From assembly GCA_002710765.1 (NCBI GenBank), contig PALK01000017.1, forward strand, positions 83,134 through 112,521: DNA of 29,388 nucleotides, written 5' to 3'. The notes beneath the pieces were generated by a model. The model saw nothing but the letters and a program-made list of their open reading frames with translations, did no database searches and was not told the origin of the DNA. The position numbers were made by a program, and so were the translations under genes. Below, one piece after another: positions 15,822 to 22,032 of the stretch (the first letter of the stretch is position 1; each line of letters opens with the position of its first letter). The stretch is from Rickettsiales bacterium. GTDB lineage: Bacteria > Pseudomonadota > Alphaproteobacteria > Methylaequorales > Methylaequoraceae.

Positions 15822-16234
15822 AGACCTCGCCTGCCAATAAATATACCAGCAGTCAAAACCAAGCCGCCGAATACAATAAGGCCCCAATAATCTTTAACAG
15901 CATTGTTAATAGCATCTACGGGCGACATTTTAATTTCGGCTGCATTAGCATTAAAATTATCTCGGGCTTCTGCCCTCCAATCTACTTCTACAGGACGAAC
16001 CTTGACTGCTTCGGGAGAAGATTCAGGAACTGGGTGCACTTCTGGTGCAAACGGAGAAGCCGCTAAATCCACACCTAACTCTGCCAGAGTGTATTCAGTT
16101 TGAGGAACTTTATTACGAAAAGCCGATGACGGCATAAAAACACCATCAGGAAGAACTAACCCAGATTCACGATCTTCTTGTGAACCTACATTAGAGTCAC
16201 GACGGACGTAACCATCAACCATGTTAGTAGGCAT
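15818..16234 (-). CDS. C-terminally anchored small membrane protein
   Basis: 138 residues. The first 95 are hydrophilic and Pro/Glu-rich, WRAEARDNFNANAAEIKMS (about 86-105) contains two x-A-E motifs, and residues 118-135 are a TM segment (LIVFGGLVLTAGIFIG) ending RRGL. Both motifs lie just before the TM, so cleavage would shed almost the whole ectodomain. TATAAATA with 22 nt spacing precedes the ATG. It heads the unit 16234-15821-14779, coupled by ATGA. Family not recognised. Confidence 0.8.
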   Translation of the reverse strand: MPTNMVDGYVRRDSNVGSQEDRESGLVLPDGVFMPSSAFRNKVPQTEYTLAELGVDLAASPFAPEVHPVPESSPEAVKVRPVEVDWRAEARDNFNANAAEIKMSPVDAINNAVKDYWGLIVFGGLVLTAGIFIGRRGL

Positions 16235-16256
16235 AATAATAAGTTACCTGCACAAC

Positions 16257-16264
16257 TATTTATA
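16257..16264 (-). promoter_or_regulatory. TATA box for unit 16234-13388
   Basis: TATAAATA, 22 nt to ATG. Confidence 0.7.
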
Positions 16265-16282
16265 GTTGTTCATATCAGTTGG

Positions 16283-17212
16283 TTACTTTTTTCCCCAGTT
16301 TCTCCAAATCCAAGATTTCACGAGACGTTTTTTAGTTAGGTCTTTCCAATAGAATTGTCTCTTACTACCTCGTAAACCAAAGTTGGGGTTAAGGCTGTTC
16401 ACATACCGTTTCGCCTGACTCACTGTCTTAAACATTCGTATTTGATTCGGTAATTTAATGTCATCTCCTTTCTTGAAGGACGCGTTTCCCGTAGATGAAA
16501 CTATCACTGTTTTTTGATATTTTCCATTTTTATCCTGTCCACTAAATCTGCCATTTGTTTGGGCTTTGAAAGACGGCACACCAATCACACGCACTATATA
16601 ATCATTTTGGTTACAAGAATAGCCTTCACACTTCCGGATTTCGTAAGTTTTCCCTTTCCAATTTTTAGGTGCATTGGTGTTATATCCATCTTTATCATAA
16701 GCACCAAACTCTTTATCTTCGGCTGCATAATCAGTAGAGGGATACTCTTGATAATTATCAGGATTGGTTGCCCACTGCATAGCCGAAGGATATGGCTGGA
16801 AGGGAACATTCTTGATGTCGCCATAAGTTTGAATATCTACGAAAGGTTCCCATGGATTGTTACTTTGGGGTGTGGGATAATTATCTGGATTAGGAATAAC
16901 CATGCCGGGGTGAATTGTGTTAGCAAAGGTGCGACCTTGGCCACTAATGTTTTGTGTAAACTGTGGGAAAATTACGCTTTCAGCACCCATGATATCTTCG
17001 GAACCTTGCACTTCAGTAGGATTGAGATGATTAACGTGGTTAGAAGAACCAGAAACATCCTCAGTCATTTCGGAGTTAAACAAAAATTGTTCTCGTTGTG
17101 GGTAATTATACCAATTGGCTAAATCGTTAACTTCTTGAGCAGTAGTTTCAGCACTGGATTCTTCTTCCTCTACTGGCTCGGAAAAGCCAAAGAAGGAGCG
17201 AACACGATCCAT
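16283..17212 (-). CDS. Hypothetical protein, possibly the C-terminal part of a frameshifted gene
   Basis: 309 residues from ATG 17210-17212. The first 160 are Asn/Pro/Tyr-rich and probably disordered, with MGAESV and DYAAEDKE as motif copies; residues 190-309 are basic with a YEIRKCEGYSC pair of Cys and a Lys/Arg/Trp-rich end (WIWRNWGKK). No TATA box or SD supports this ATG. The frame stays open upstream past it to about 17300 and reads GLIIGDCNCGDKSEEVVEP directly into the Met. A -1 shift at the G5 run (17274-17278) in the end of gene 17269-17574 joins the two smoothly. I list them separately because the sequence as given separates them. Confidence 0.7.
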   Translation of the reverse strand: MDRVRSFFGFSEPVEEEESSAETTAQEVNDLANWYNYPQREQFLFNSEMTEDVSGSSNHVNHLNPTEVQGSEDIMGAESVIFPQFTQNISGQGRTFANTIHPGMVIPNPDNYPTPQSNNPWEPFVDIQTYGDIKNVPFQPYPSAMQWATNPDNYQEYPSTDYAAEDKEFGAYDKDGYNTNAPKNWKGKTYEIRKCEGYSCNQNDYIVRVIGVPSFKAQTNGRFSGQDKNGKYQKTVIVSSTGNASFKKGDDIKLPNQIRMFKTVSQAKRYVNSLNPNFGLRGSKRQFYWKDLTKKRLVKSWIWRNWGKK

Positions 17213-17268
17213 GAAAGTAGGTTCTACAACCTCTTCGGATTTGTCTCCACAGTTGCAGTCACCGATGA

Positions 17269-17574
17269 TTAAGCCCCCTGTAAAAAGGATGGGGTGCCAG
17301 TAATATAATCAATCATACCAGATGGGCTGGGGTTAGGAACTCCACCGTAAAGGTGGTTAAGTTCTACATTGGCAATACTTCGCTCTTGAGCATTAGTCAT
17401 AGCCATGTCAGAAAAAGGAAGGGCACGAGTAGCGACACCATCAATTTCCATCATTTCAGCAGCCATTCGTGAATCAACTTCATCGTCGGCAGGAGTCATA
17501 ACTTTATAGACAACAAATGCTGCGATGCCGAGACCAACTAAAGACATCACATGGTTTGCACTAATCAAGTTCAA
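17269..17574 (-). CDS. N-terminally anchored membrane protein, possibly the first part of a frameshifted gene
   Basis: 101 residues from TTG 17572-17574, which has GAGGGGG just upstream; an ATG at codon 10 (17545-17547) is the alternative. Residues 10-26 are a TM segment (MSLVGLGIAAFVVYKV), then MAAEMMEIDG (39-48) carries the recurrent motif. The end is SFLQGA then TAA, with T5 and G5 runs just before the stop. Reading -1 from the G5 run continues into the frame of 16283-17212. The layout TM, motif, long disordered region, basic C-terminus in the fused form matches that of other anchored proteins here. Cotranscribed with 17582-18076 (7 nt gap). Confidence 0.7.
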   Translation of the reverse strand: MNLISANHVMSLVGLGIAAFVVYKVMTPADDEVDSRMAAEMMEIDGVATRALPFSDMAMTNAQERSIANVELNHLYGGVPNPSPSGMIDYITGTPSFLQGA

Positions 17575-17581
17575 AACCCCC

Positions 17582-18076
17582 TCAGTTCATACCGGGCTTG
17601 AACTCCCAATCTTGGCTACGGGTATATGTTTGTCCAGTAACCTTAAGGTCGGTTGCACCTGCAATTCCCAACTTGCGAGCAAGAGGAGTATCAGGAACAG
17701 GCTTGTCCAGTGTTCCATATCCACGGTCTGTGAACCATGAGGTTCCACGGGATGCGTTTGACTTGGTTTGACCAGCAGAAGGTGTCCATGCACCTACACG
17801 GTCACCATCTTTGTAAAGTTGAGAACGACCACCAGTTCGCTTTTGACCAATACCAGTAGTTCCTTCGGAAATACGACGAGGACCTTGCTTAGTGTTGGAC
17901 ACTTGTGCACGAACTTTCTTAGATGCTTTCTTTTGCTTCCAGCCGTCTTGCTTGTATCGCTTGACACCCTCACGGATACCATATTTTGATACATATCGCT
18001 GAACAACAGTCAGCATACCGGCTTTCTTTGTGGATTTCTTTGCTCCTCGGAGATTGGATGAACTCTTGTCAGTCAT
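17582..18076 (-). CDS. Small highly basic protein, candidate nucleoprotein
   Basis: 164 residues with about 21 Lys and 14 Arg against about 12 acidic residues. The N-terminal two thirds hold dense basic clusters (GAKKSTKK, KRYKQDGWKQKKASKKVR, QGPRR, GQKRTGGR). No TM segment, Cys or x-A-E motif. The composition suits binding of DNA or RNA, for example a virion nucleoprotein or genome-condensing protein; no fold is recognised. The unit is of the leadered class: TATAAATA 42 nt upstream and AAAGGTG 8 nt before ATG, which fits abundant expression. Confidence 0.85.
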   Translation of the reverse strand: MTDKSSSNLRGAKKSTKKAGMLTVVQRYVSKYGIREGVKRYKQDGWKQKKASKKVRAQVSNTKQGPRRISEGTTGIGQKRTGGRSQLYKDGDRVGAWTPSAGQTKSNASRGTSWFTDRGYGTLDKPVPDTPLARKLGIAGATDLKVTGQTYTRSQDWEFKPGMN

Positions 18077-18118
18077 AATAATTTCACCTTTGTGGTAATA
18101 GATATGTCTTTGTTCTAC

Positions 18119-18126
18119 TATTTATA
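18119..18126 (-). promoter_or_regulatory. TATA box for unit 18076-16283
   Basis: TATAAATA, 42 nt to ATG, leader with SD AAAGGTG. Confidence 0.65.
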
Positions 18127-18135
18127 CTTTTGTAA

Positions 18136-18750
18136 TTATTCTGTAGGGGGTTCTTGGAATCCAATAACTCCACAAGCCATACGTTTTCCAGCATTACCTG
18201 TTTTTAATGATTCTTGATGCACTTTTTCATTAACTACTTCACCGTTGGCATCTAAACCACCCAAACCTAAATCATCACGGTCTTGGTGAACAATAATCAT
18301 ACGTCCTACAATAAAAGTAATACTATGAGGATCTAAACTTAAAGTCGGGGCAGTTAACTCGCCTCGGGCTTTTCCGTTAGTAGAAGTAATGTTTCCTAAG
18401 TCGCCTTCATGTCGTTCTGCCGAATCTAAACCTCCATGGGTTGTGCCAAAAGGATTAAAATGTGCACAGGCTGATTGACAACCATCAGTTAAGTCACCAT
18501 ATTCATGAATGTGAAAACCATGTTCGCCATCAGCAAGTCCATCAATATTATATTTAATAACTACACCTTGAGAAGTATCTTCAAAGTGCACGACACCAGT
18601 AACACCATTATCATTAGGTGCCATGACTGCCACAGCATAACGAGTAGGTTTAGTTTCACTCAGGTATCTTAAAGAAGGTCTAAAAGTAGACATAATATAG
18701 GCTAATCCCCCACCTATGAAGGCCATAATACCTATATTTTTGATATTCAT
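18136..18750 (-). CDS. sodC: Membrane-anchored Cu/Zn superoxide dismutase
   Basis: 204 residues. Residues 6-21 are a TM anchor or uncleaved signal (IGIMAFIGGGLAYIMS), then a full Cu/Zn SOD domain (about 38-200) that converts superoxide to peroxide and oxygen. Copper ligands are H80 and H82 (GFHIHEYGD), H97 (AHFNP) and H155 (IIVHQDRDD). Zinc ligands are H97, H105 (THGG), H114 and D117 (ERHEGDLGN). The electrostatic-guide Arg is R190 in GNAGKRMACGV, and C91 or C95 can pair with C193. The sequence is of the eukaryotic/giant-virus type (HFNP, ERHxGDLGN, GNAGxRxACGVIG) rather than the bacterial SodC type. ATG 18748-18750 overlaps the stop of the preceding membrane-protein gene (ATGA). Confidence 0.95.
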   Translation of the reverse strand: MNIKNIGIMAFIGGGLAYIMSTFRPSLRYLSETKPTRYAVAVMAPNDNGVTGVVHFEDTSQGVVIKYNIDGLADGEHGFHIHEYGDLTDGCQSACAHFNPFGTTHGGLDSAERHEGDLGNITSTNGKARGELTAPTLSLDPHSITFIVGRMIIVHQDRDDLGLGGLDANGEVVNEKVHQESLKTGNAGKRMACGVIGFQEPPTE

Positions 18751-19106
18751 TGTTCATCACCGACGACAGAGCCATCAGATTCATCTTCTTCGGCTTCATC
18801 ATCTTCGGCAAACTCGGAACAAACGGTTTCAAAATCTAATCGGTGCTGATCATCATTACTATCAGAAGACCAAACTCCGTATCCCCAACCAGAAATCATT
18901 CCTATACCGAGTGGGGCTAAAGCCATCCAACGATTCATAGTAATAAATTGAGAACTAATGAAAAGAATACCTGTGGGAATTAAACCACCGATAACGCCGT
19001 AAGCAATAGATTTATTGAGATGAGCCTTATGACGCTCTGAAATATATGCAGATACTCCAAGCGAGCAAGTTCTACGGGCTTCAGCCTCAGTCTTGGTTAA
19101 CACCAT
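18747..19106 (-). CDS. Two-TM membrane protein with acidic tail, partner of SOD
   Basis: 119 residues. A basic N-terminus with Arg/Lys and one Cys precedes two TM segments (about 32-53 and 60-80); the last 35 residues are very acidic (FAEDDEAEEDESDG). No family recognised. TATAAATA lies 22 nt from the ATG, without an SD. The stop overlaps the start of the SOD gene, so both are made from one mRNA and may sit together in the membrane; the acidic tail could be on the same side as the SOD domain, but orientation cannot be determined. Confidence 0.8.
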   Translation of the reverse strand: MVLTKTEAEARRTCSLGVSAYISERHKAHLNKSIAYGVIGGLIPTGILFISSQFITMNRWMALAPLGIGMISGWGYGVWSSDSNDDQHRLDFETVCSEFAEDDEAEEDESDGSVVGDEQ

Positions 19107-19128
19107 GTAGTAAAGTTATCAACACAAC

Positions 19129-19136
19129 TATTTATA
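19129..19136 (-). promoter_or_regulatory. TATA box for the SOD operon
   Basis: TATAAATA, 22 nt to ATG, spacer without SD. Confidence 0.7.
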
Positions 19137-19146
19137 GTTATGGAAC

Positions 19147-19449
19147 TCAAAGGTGACCGTGGGCTTTTGCGCCTTCAATCATCTCAGCAGACATATCTAC
19201 GAATTGAGTAGGGTTTAGAACGATACTCTTACCGAAGAGCATAACCAATCCGCTACCAACTGCGATAGTTCCGAGAACCTTAAGTGGAGTTACTCCACCA
19301 AAGAGGGGAAGTTCACCAAAGGACATGCTACCAAAAGCATCTTTGTTAAAGAAAGGTAGTGGACCAGAGAACTGGTGTAGACCGATCAAAGTTAGTGTTG
19401 TTCCAATTACGAGTTTGTTGCTTAAGAAATCTGTGACTGCATTCATCAT
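19147..19449 (-). CDS. Membrane protein of the three-copy NxxxVG family
   Basis: 100 residues. Two hydrophobic segments (about 12-30 and 55-75) align with those of the products of 5428-5973 and 6005-6364: FLSNKLVIGTTLTLIG corresponds to FIVNPLTVGASLTVVG. The short tail contains MSAEMIEGAKAHG, so the recurrent motif again sits just after the membrane region, 16 residues from the C-terminus. This copy lies 13 kb from the other two. Start ATG 19447-19449 has TATAAATA 22 nt away; the next codon is also ATG. Confidence 0.85.
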   Translation of the reverse strand: MMNAVTDFLSNKLVIGTTLTLIGLHQFSGPLPFFNKDAFGSMSFGELPLFGGVTPLKVLGTIAVGSGLVMLFGKSIVLNPTQFVDMSAEMIEGAKAHGHL

Positions 19450-19471
19450 ATTATCATATCCTATGTTTTAC

Positions 19472-19479
19472 TATTTATA
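19472..19479 (-). promoter_or_regulatory. TATA box for gene 19147-19449
   Basis: TATAAATA, 22 nt to ATG; spacer holds ATAGGA. Confidence 0.7.
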
Positions 19480-19490
19480 TTTTTGTTTTA

Positions 19491-20354
19491 TCAGAACGGA
19501 CTGTGTAGTGCAGCGTTAGCACCGAAAGCACGGCCAATTCCAGTTCCGAAGCCGTTACTGTTTTCTGCTCCGAAACCACCTAAGTCAGCGTTTCGCACTG
19601 GTGGGGCAACGTGTTTAGCCTCCATACGAATCTTCTTGGGTGGATTGATACTACGAACTACCTTGTTGTGGTTCAGCATAGGTTGTGTGGATGCTGGAAT
19701 GATTGGTCGCTCTCGGATTGGCATACGAGTGCTGGACGCAGGAACATTCAGTTTAGGTGCACCACTAAACATAGCACGAGGGTTGCTCGGGCGGATAGAT
19801 GTGCGGTCTACTTCAAACGCAGGTGAAGCACCGAAAGTTTCAGTAGGTTGGTGAGCGTTAATCTTAGGCATAATTTGTTCTGCCTTCATACGGTTCATGT
19901 GAGAAACATCTGGACCGAAGTTTTGGTCGCCGTAAATCTCAGCGGTGTGAGATGGGCGAGAGTATTGTGCTTCAGGAGTAAGTCTTTGTCCCATAACTCC
20001 GTAAGCCGAGAGATCGAAATCTGCATCACGGCCACTGGCTAAAGCACTAAGGTCTAACTTAGGCATAGTAGAAATAGCAGGTGCTGGGCGAGGCATGTTT
20101 GGAACAACACCTTGTCCGTATCCGCCACCGCTAACCATGGCAGCCATGTCCATAGAAGTAGTTGGAGGCACAACGAAAGCAGGCATATTTACAACAGGGG
20201 CACTGGGTCGTGGACCAGCCTGTGTCAAACCTTGGCCCATAGCATTACGAGCAGGTAGAGTATCATTAACCAAACTAACTTGTGGTAGTGCTGGCATATT
20301 GGGGCTATATGGGATGTCTGGAAGGACAGTATTCTTTCCGATTGTTCGTGCCAT
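19491..20354 (-). CDS. Pro/Ala/Met-rich low-complexity protein
   Basis: 287 residues with little sign of a folded domain: high Pro, Ala, Met, Gly and Asn throughout, many short MP and PR repeats, no TM segment, no Cys. Near the C-terminus FGAENSNGFGTG carries the recurrent motif, 24 residues before the end, in a Gly/Phe-rich tail (GRAFGANAALHSPF). It may be a scaffold-like or matrix-like virion protein; this is a guess from composition and neighbours. Start ATG 20352-20354 has AAGGAG and a TATAAATA box 22 nt away. Confidence 0.8.
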   Translation of the reverse strand: MARTIGKNTVLPDIPYSPNMPALPQVSLVNDTLPARNAMGQGLTQAGPRPSAPVVNMPAFVVPPTTSMDMAAMVSGGGYGQGVVPNMPRPAPAISTMPKLDLSALASGRDADFDLSAYGVMGQRLTPEAQYSRPSHTAEIYGDQNFGPDVSHMNRMKAEQIMPKINAHQPTETFGASPAFEVDRTSIRPSNPRAMFSGAPKLNVPASSTRMPIRERPIIPASTQPMLNHNKVVRSINPPKKIRMEAKHVAPPVRNADLGGFGAENSNGFGTGIGRAFGANAALHSPF

Positions 20355-20376
20355 GTTAATTACTCCTTGTTTCAAC

Positions 20377-20384
20377 TATTTATA
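20377..20384 (-). promoter_or_regulatory. TATA box for gene 19491-20354
   Basis: TATAAATA, 22 nt to ATG; just past the stop of the upstream gene at 20386. Confidence 0.7.
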
Positions 20385-20385
20385 C

Positions 20386-20799
20386 TTACTTGTTCATGAG
20401 AGAGGAAACAGCCAAGAATGCGCCAGTTCCAACTAATGCAAATCCTAAGAGATTCATGAGGGAATTGCCAGAGGATTCACCTTCAGCACTGTAGTGTTCA
20501 GCAACCATGCGGTCTTGTTCGCCTTGGTCTTGTCCAAAGTTTTGGCCGTCAGCATCTCCGCCTTGGTCTCCAGTTTGACCTTCATCGGCACCTTCTGGAG
20601 TATCAGTTTCAGGTTTCAAATCTACTACTTCTGATTCTTGAGTAGCGTCTTGAGGAGATACCATTTGAGTCATGGGGTCAGTCATAACATCACGGTTAGT
20701 GTTCATGAAAGCACGAATAGCATCAGAGTTACGTTCCCAAGAGTAGTGATTTACTACGGTATTAGGATCTACAATCATCGGTTCGTTGAAAGGGTGCAT
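20386..20799 (-). CDS. C-terminally anchored acidic membrane protein
   Basis: 137 residues. Residues 1-100 are hydrophilic, Gln/Asp/Glu-rich and probably disordered. MVAEHYSAEGESSGN (about 98-112) has two consecutive x-A-E motifs, immediately followed by the single TM segment (SLMNLLGFALVGTGAFLAV) and a short tail SSLMNK. Cleavage at either motif would separate the ectodomain from the anchor, one of the clearest examples of this arrangement. TATAAGTA with 22 nt spacing sets the start. Family not recognised. Confidence 0.8.
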   Translation of the reverse strand: MHPFNEPMIVDPNTVVNHYSWERNSDAIRAFMNTNRDVMTDPMTQMVSPQDATQESEVVDLKPETDTPEGADEGQTGDQGGDADGQNFGQDQGEQDRMVAEHYSAEGESSGNSLMNLLGFALVGTGAFLAVSSLMNK

Positions 20800-20821
20800 A
20801 AGAAATTATCATCATGCCGAC

Positions 20822-20829
20822 TACTTATA
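20822..20829 (-). promoter_or_regulatory. TATA box for gene 20386-20799
   Basis: TATAAGTA, 22 nt to ATG, no SD. Confidence 0.6.
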
Positions 20830-20848
20830 CTTTAGCACACAATGGGGT

Positions 20849-21997
20849 TTAATCCCAGCGTTGTAAACTCATTAATTCTTCAGTAGTTAAAGATTCACCA
20901 GCCATTAATTTTTTCATTAACTCATCTACTTTTTGGCGAGCAGTCTTAGGATTGGAAGGTTGATTGGGTGGTTGGAAAGGACTGTTATTACCAGAGCCTT
21001 GAGGATAATAGTTAGCCGGAGTGTTAGAAGTAGAATAAGGATTAGCACGGGCGGGATTAAAGGGATTACCAGTTTGTCGTTGTTTAGCAGGCAGGGGTGG
21101 ATAGTTTTGACCCCGTGGTTGCATAGGATGGTAATAATCAGAATCTGTTTCTTGAGGCCGGGGTGTGGTGACACGTCCTCGGGGTGGTCGCTCAATACCG
21201 CTAACGAGTTTACCAATGCCAGTGAGAGGAAAGTTGATAGTCAGGCTACCTTTAGTCACTTGGTCAGACCACCAACGGAACTTAGGTCGGAACTCACCCC
21301 ATGGAATATACCATTCTTCGGCTTCACGAGGATGTTGGTCTTGATGATGTTTTAAATATTTATTATCATGGCATTCTGGAAAGGTTGGTTCGGCTTGGGC
21401 GTTAAACAATCGCACACCTGCACCCAGTTTAGGTCTGCCTGTTTTACTTCCGCCCCCATTTACTCGGAAATTGGCTCCGTTAACTCCGGGGGCAGCAGGA
21501 AGTAACTCCATTTCAAAATCTTCCCATTTAGGATTATCAAAAGGACGACAAAACATGAGATTACGTTGCCAGCGAGTAGGAACGCAAAGATAATCTTGTC
21601 TTTGGGGTGACCATGCTAAATAACTATCTCCTTTTTGGATAGGTTTCAAAGGGCCACCGCCCTCGGGACATTGAGTAGTGTGTGACCAAATAGGACACCA
21701 TCGTTCAGGTAAAGCCGTAAACTCATAACTTCCGACTCCGAAGATTTCGTCATCAAATACTGCCAGTTGGGAGTTCTTGCCGCGATCGGGTGAGATAAGA
21801 GAACGAGTTCTACCATTTTTCTTAGTAGTGGGTCGGATGTAAACCATGGCGGGAACATTGTTTTCAATAAACCATTGTTCTTTAGTAACTCCATAAGACT
21901 GTGCGAATTGAGTATCTGTTAAATCACGAAAGTGACTGGCGAGAACACCTCTGCCAGAGATGTCGCCTTCTAAACATACAATGTCGCCTGCTTCCAT
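20849..21997 (-). CDS. Hypothetical protein with Pro-rich C-terminal region
   Basis: 382 residues. Residues 1-250 look folded and Trp/Arg-rich (WCPIWSHTTQCPEGGG, FRPKFRWWSDQ), with four or five Cys/His that might bind a metal, though no standard zinc pattern is clear. Residues 265-350 are Pro/Asn/Gln-rich; the last 30 form a short helix (VDELMKKLMAGESLTTEEL). No TM segment. Family not recognised. A TATACATA box lies 24 nt before the ATG, slightly longer than the usual 22. Confidence 0.85.
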   Translation of the reverse strand: MEAGDIVCLEGDISGRGVLASHFRDLTDTQFAQSYGVTKEQWFIENNVPAMVYIRPTTKKNGRTRSLISPDRGKNSQLAVFDDEIFGVGSYEFTALPERWCPIWSHTTQCPEGGGPLKPIQKGDSYLAWSPQRQDYLCVPTRWQRNLMFCRPFDNPKWEDFEMELLPAAPGVNGANFRVNGGGSKTGRPKLGAGVRLFNAQAEPTFPECHDNKYLKHHQDQHPREAEEWYIPWGEFRPKFRWWSDQVTKGSLTINFPLTGIGKLVSGIERPPRGRVTTPRPQETDSDYYHPMQPRGQNYPPLPAKQRQTGNPFNPARANPYSTSNTPANYYPQGSGNNSPFQPPNQPSNPKTARQKVDELMKKLMAGESLTTEELMSLQRWD

Positions 21998-22021
21998 CAG
22001 GAATGATTAGTGGATACGACC

Positions 22022-22029
22022 TATGTATA
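22022..22029 (-). promoter_or_regulatory. TATA box for gene 20849-21997
   Basis: TATACATA, 24 nt to ATG; a slight deviation from the 22-nt rule. Confidence 0.5.
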
Positions 22030-22032
22030 GTT

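Noticed and set aside
16514..17122. Plus-strand open frame of about 200 codons
   Set aside because: It lies opposite a supported minus-strand gene, has no promoter or SD, and its composition (Ile/Phe/His-rich) is that of an antisense shadow. The same holds for other plus-strand frames such as 11095-11565 and 6457-6900.
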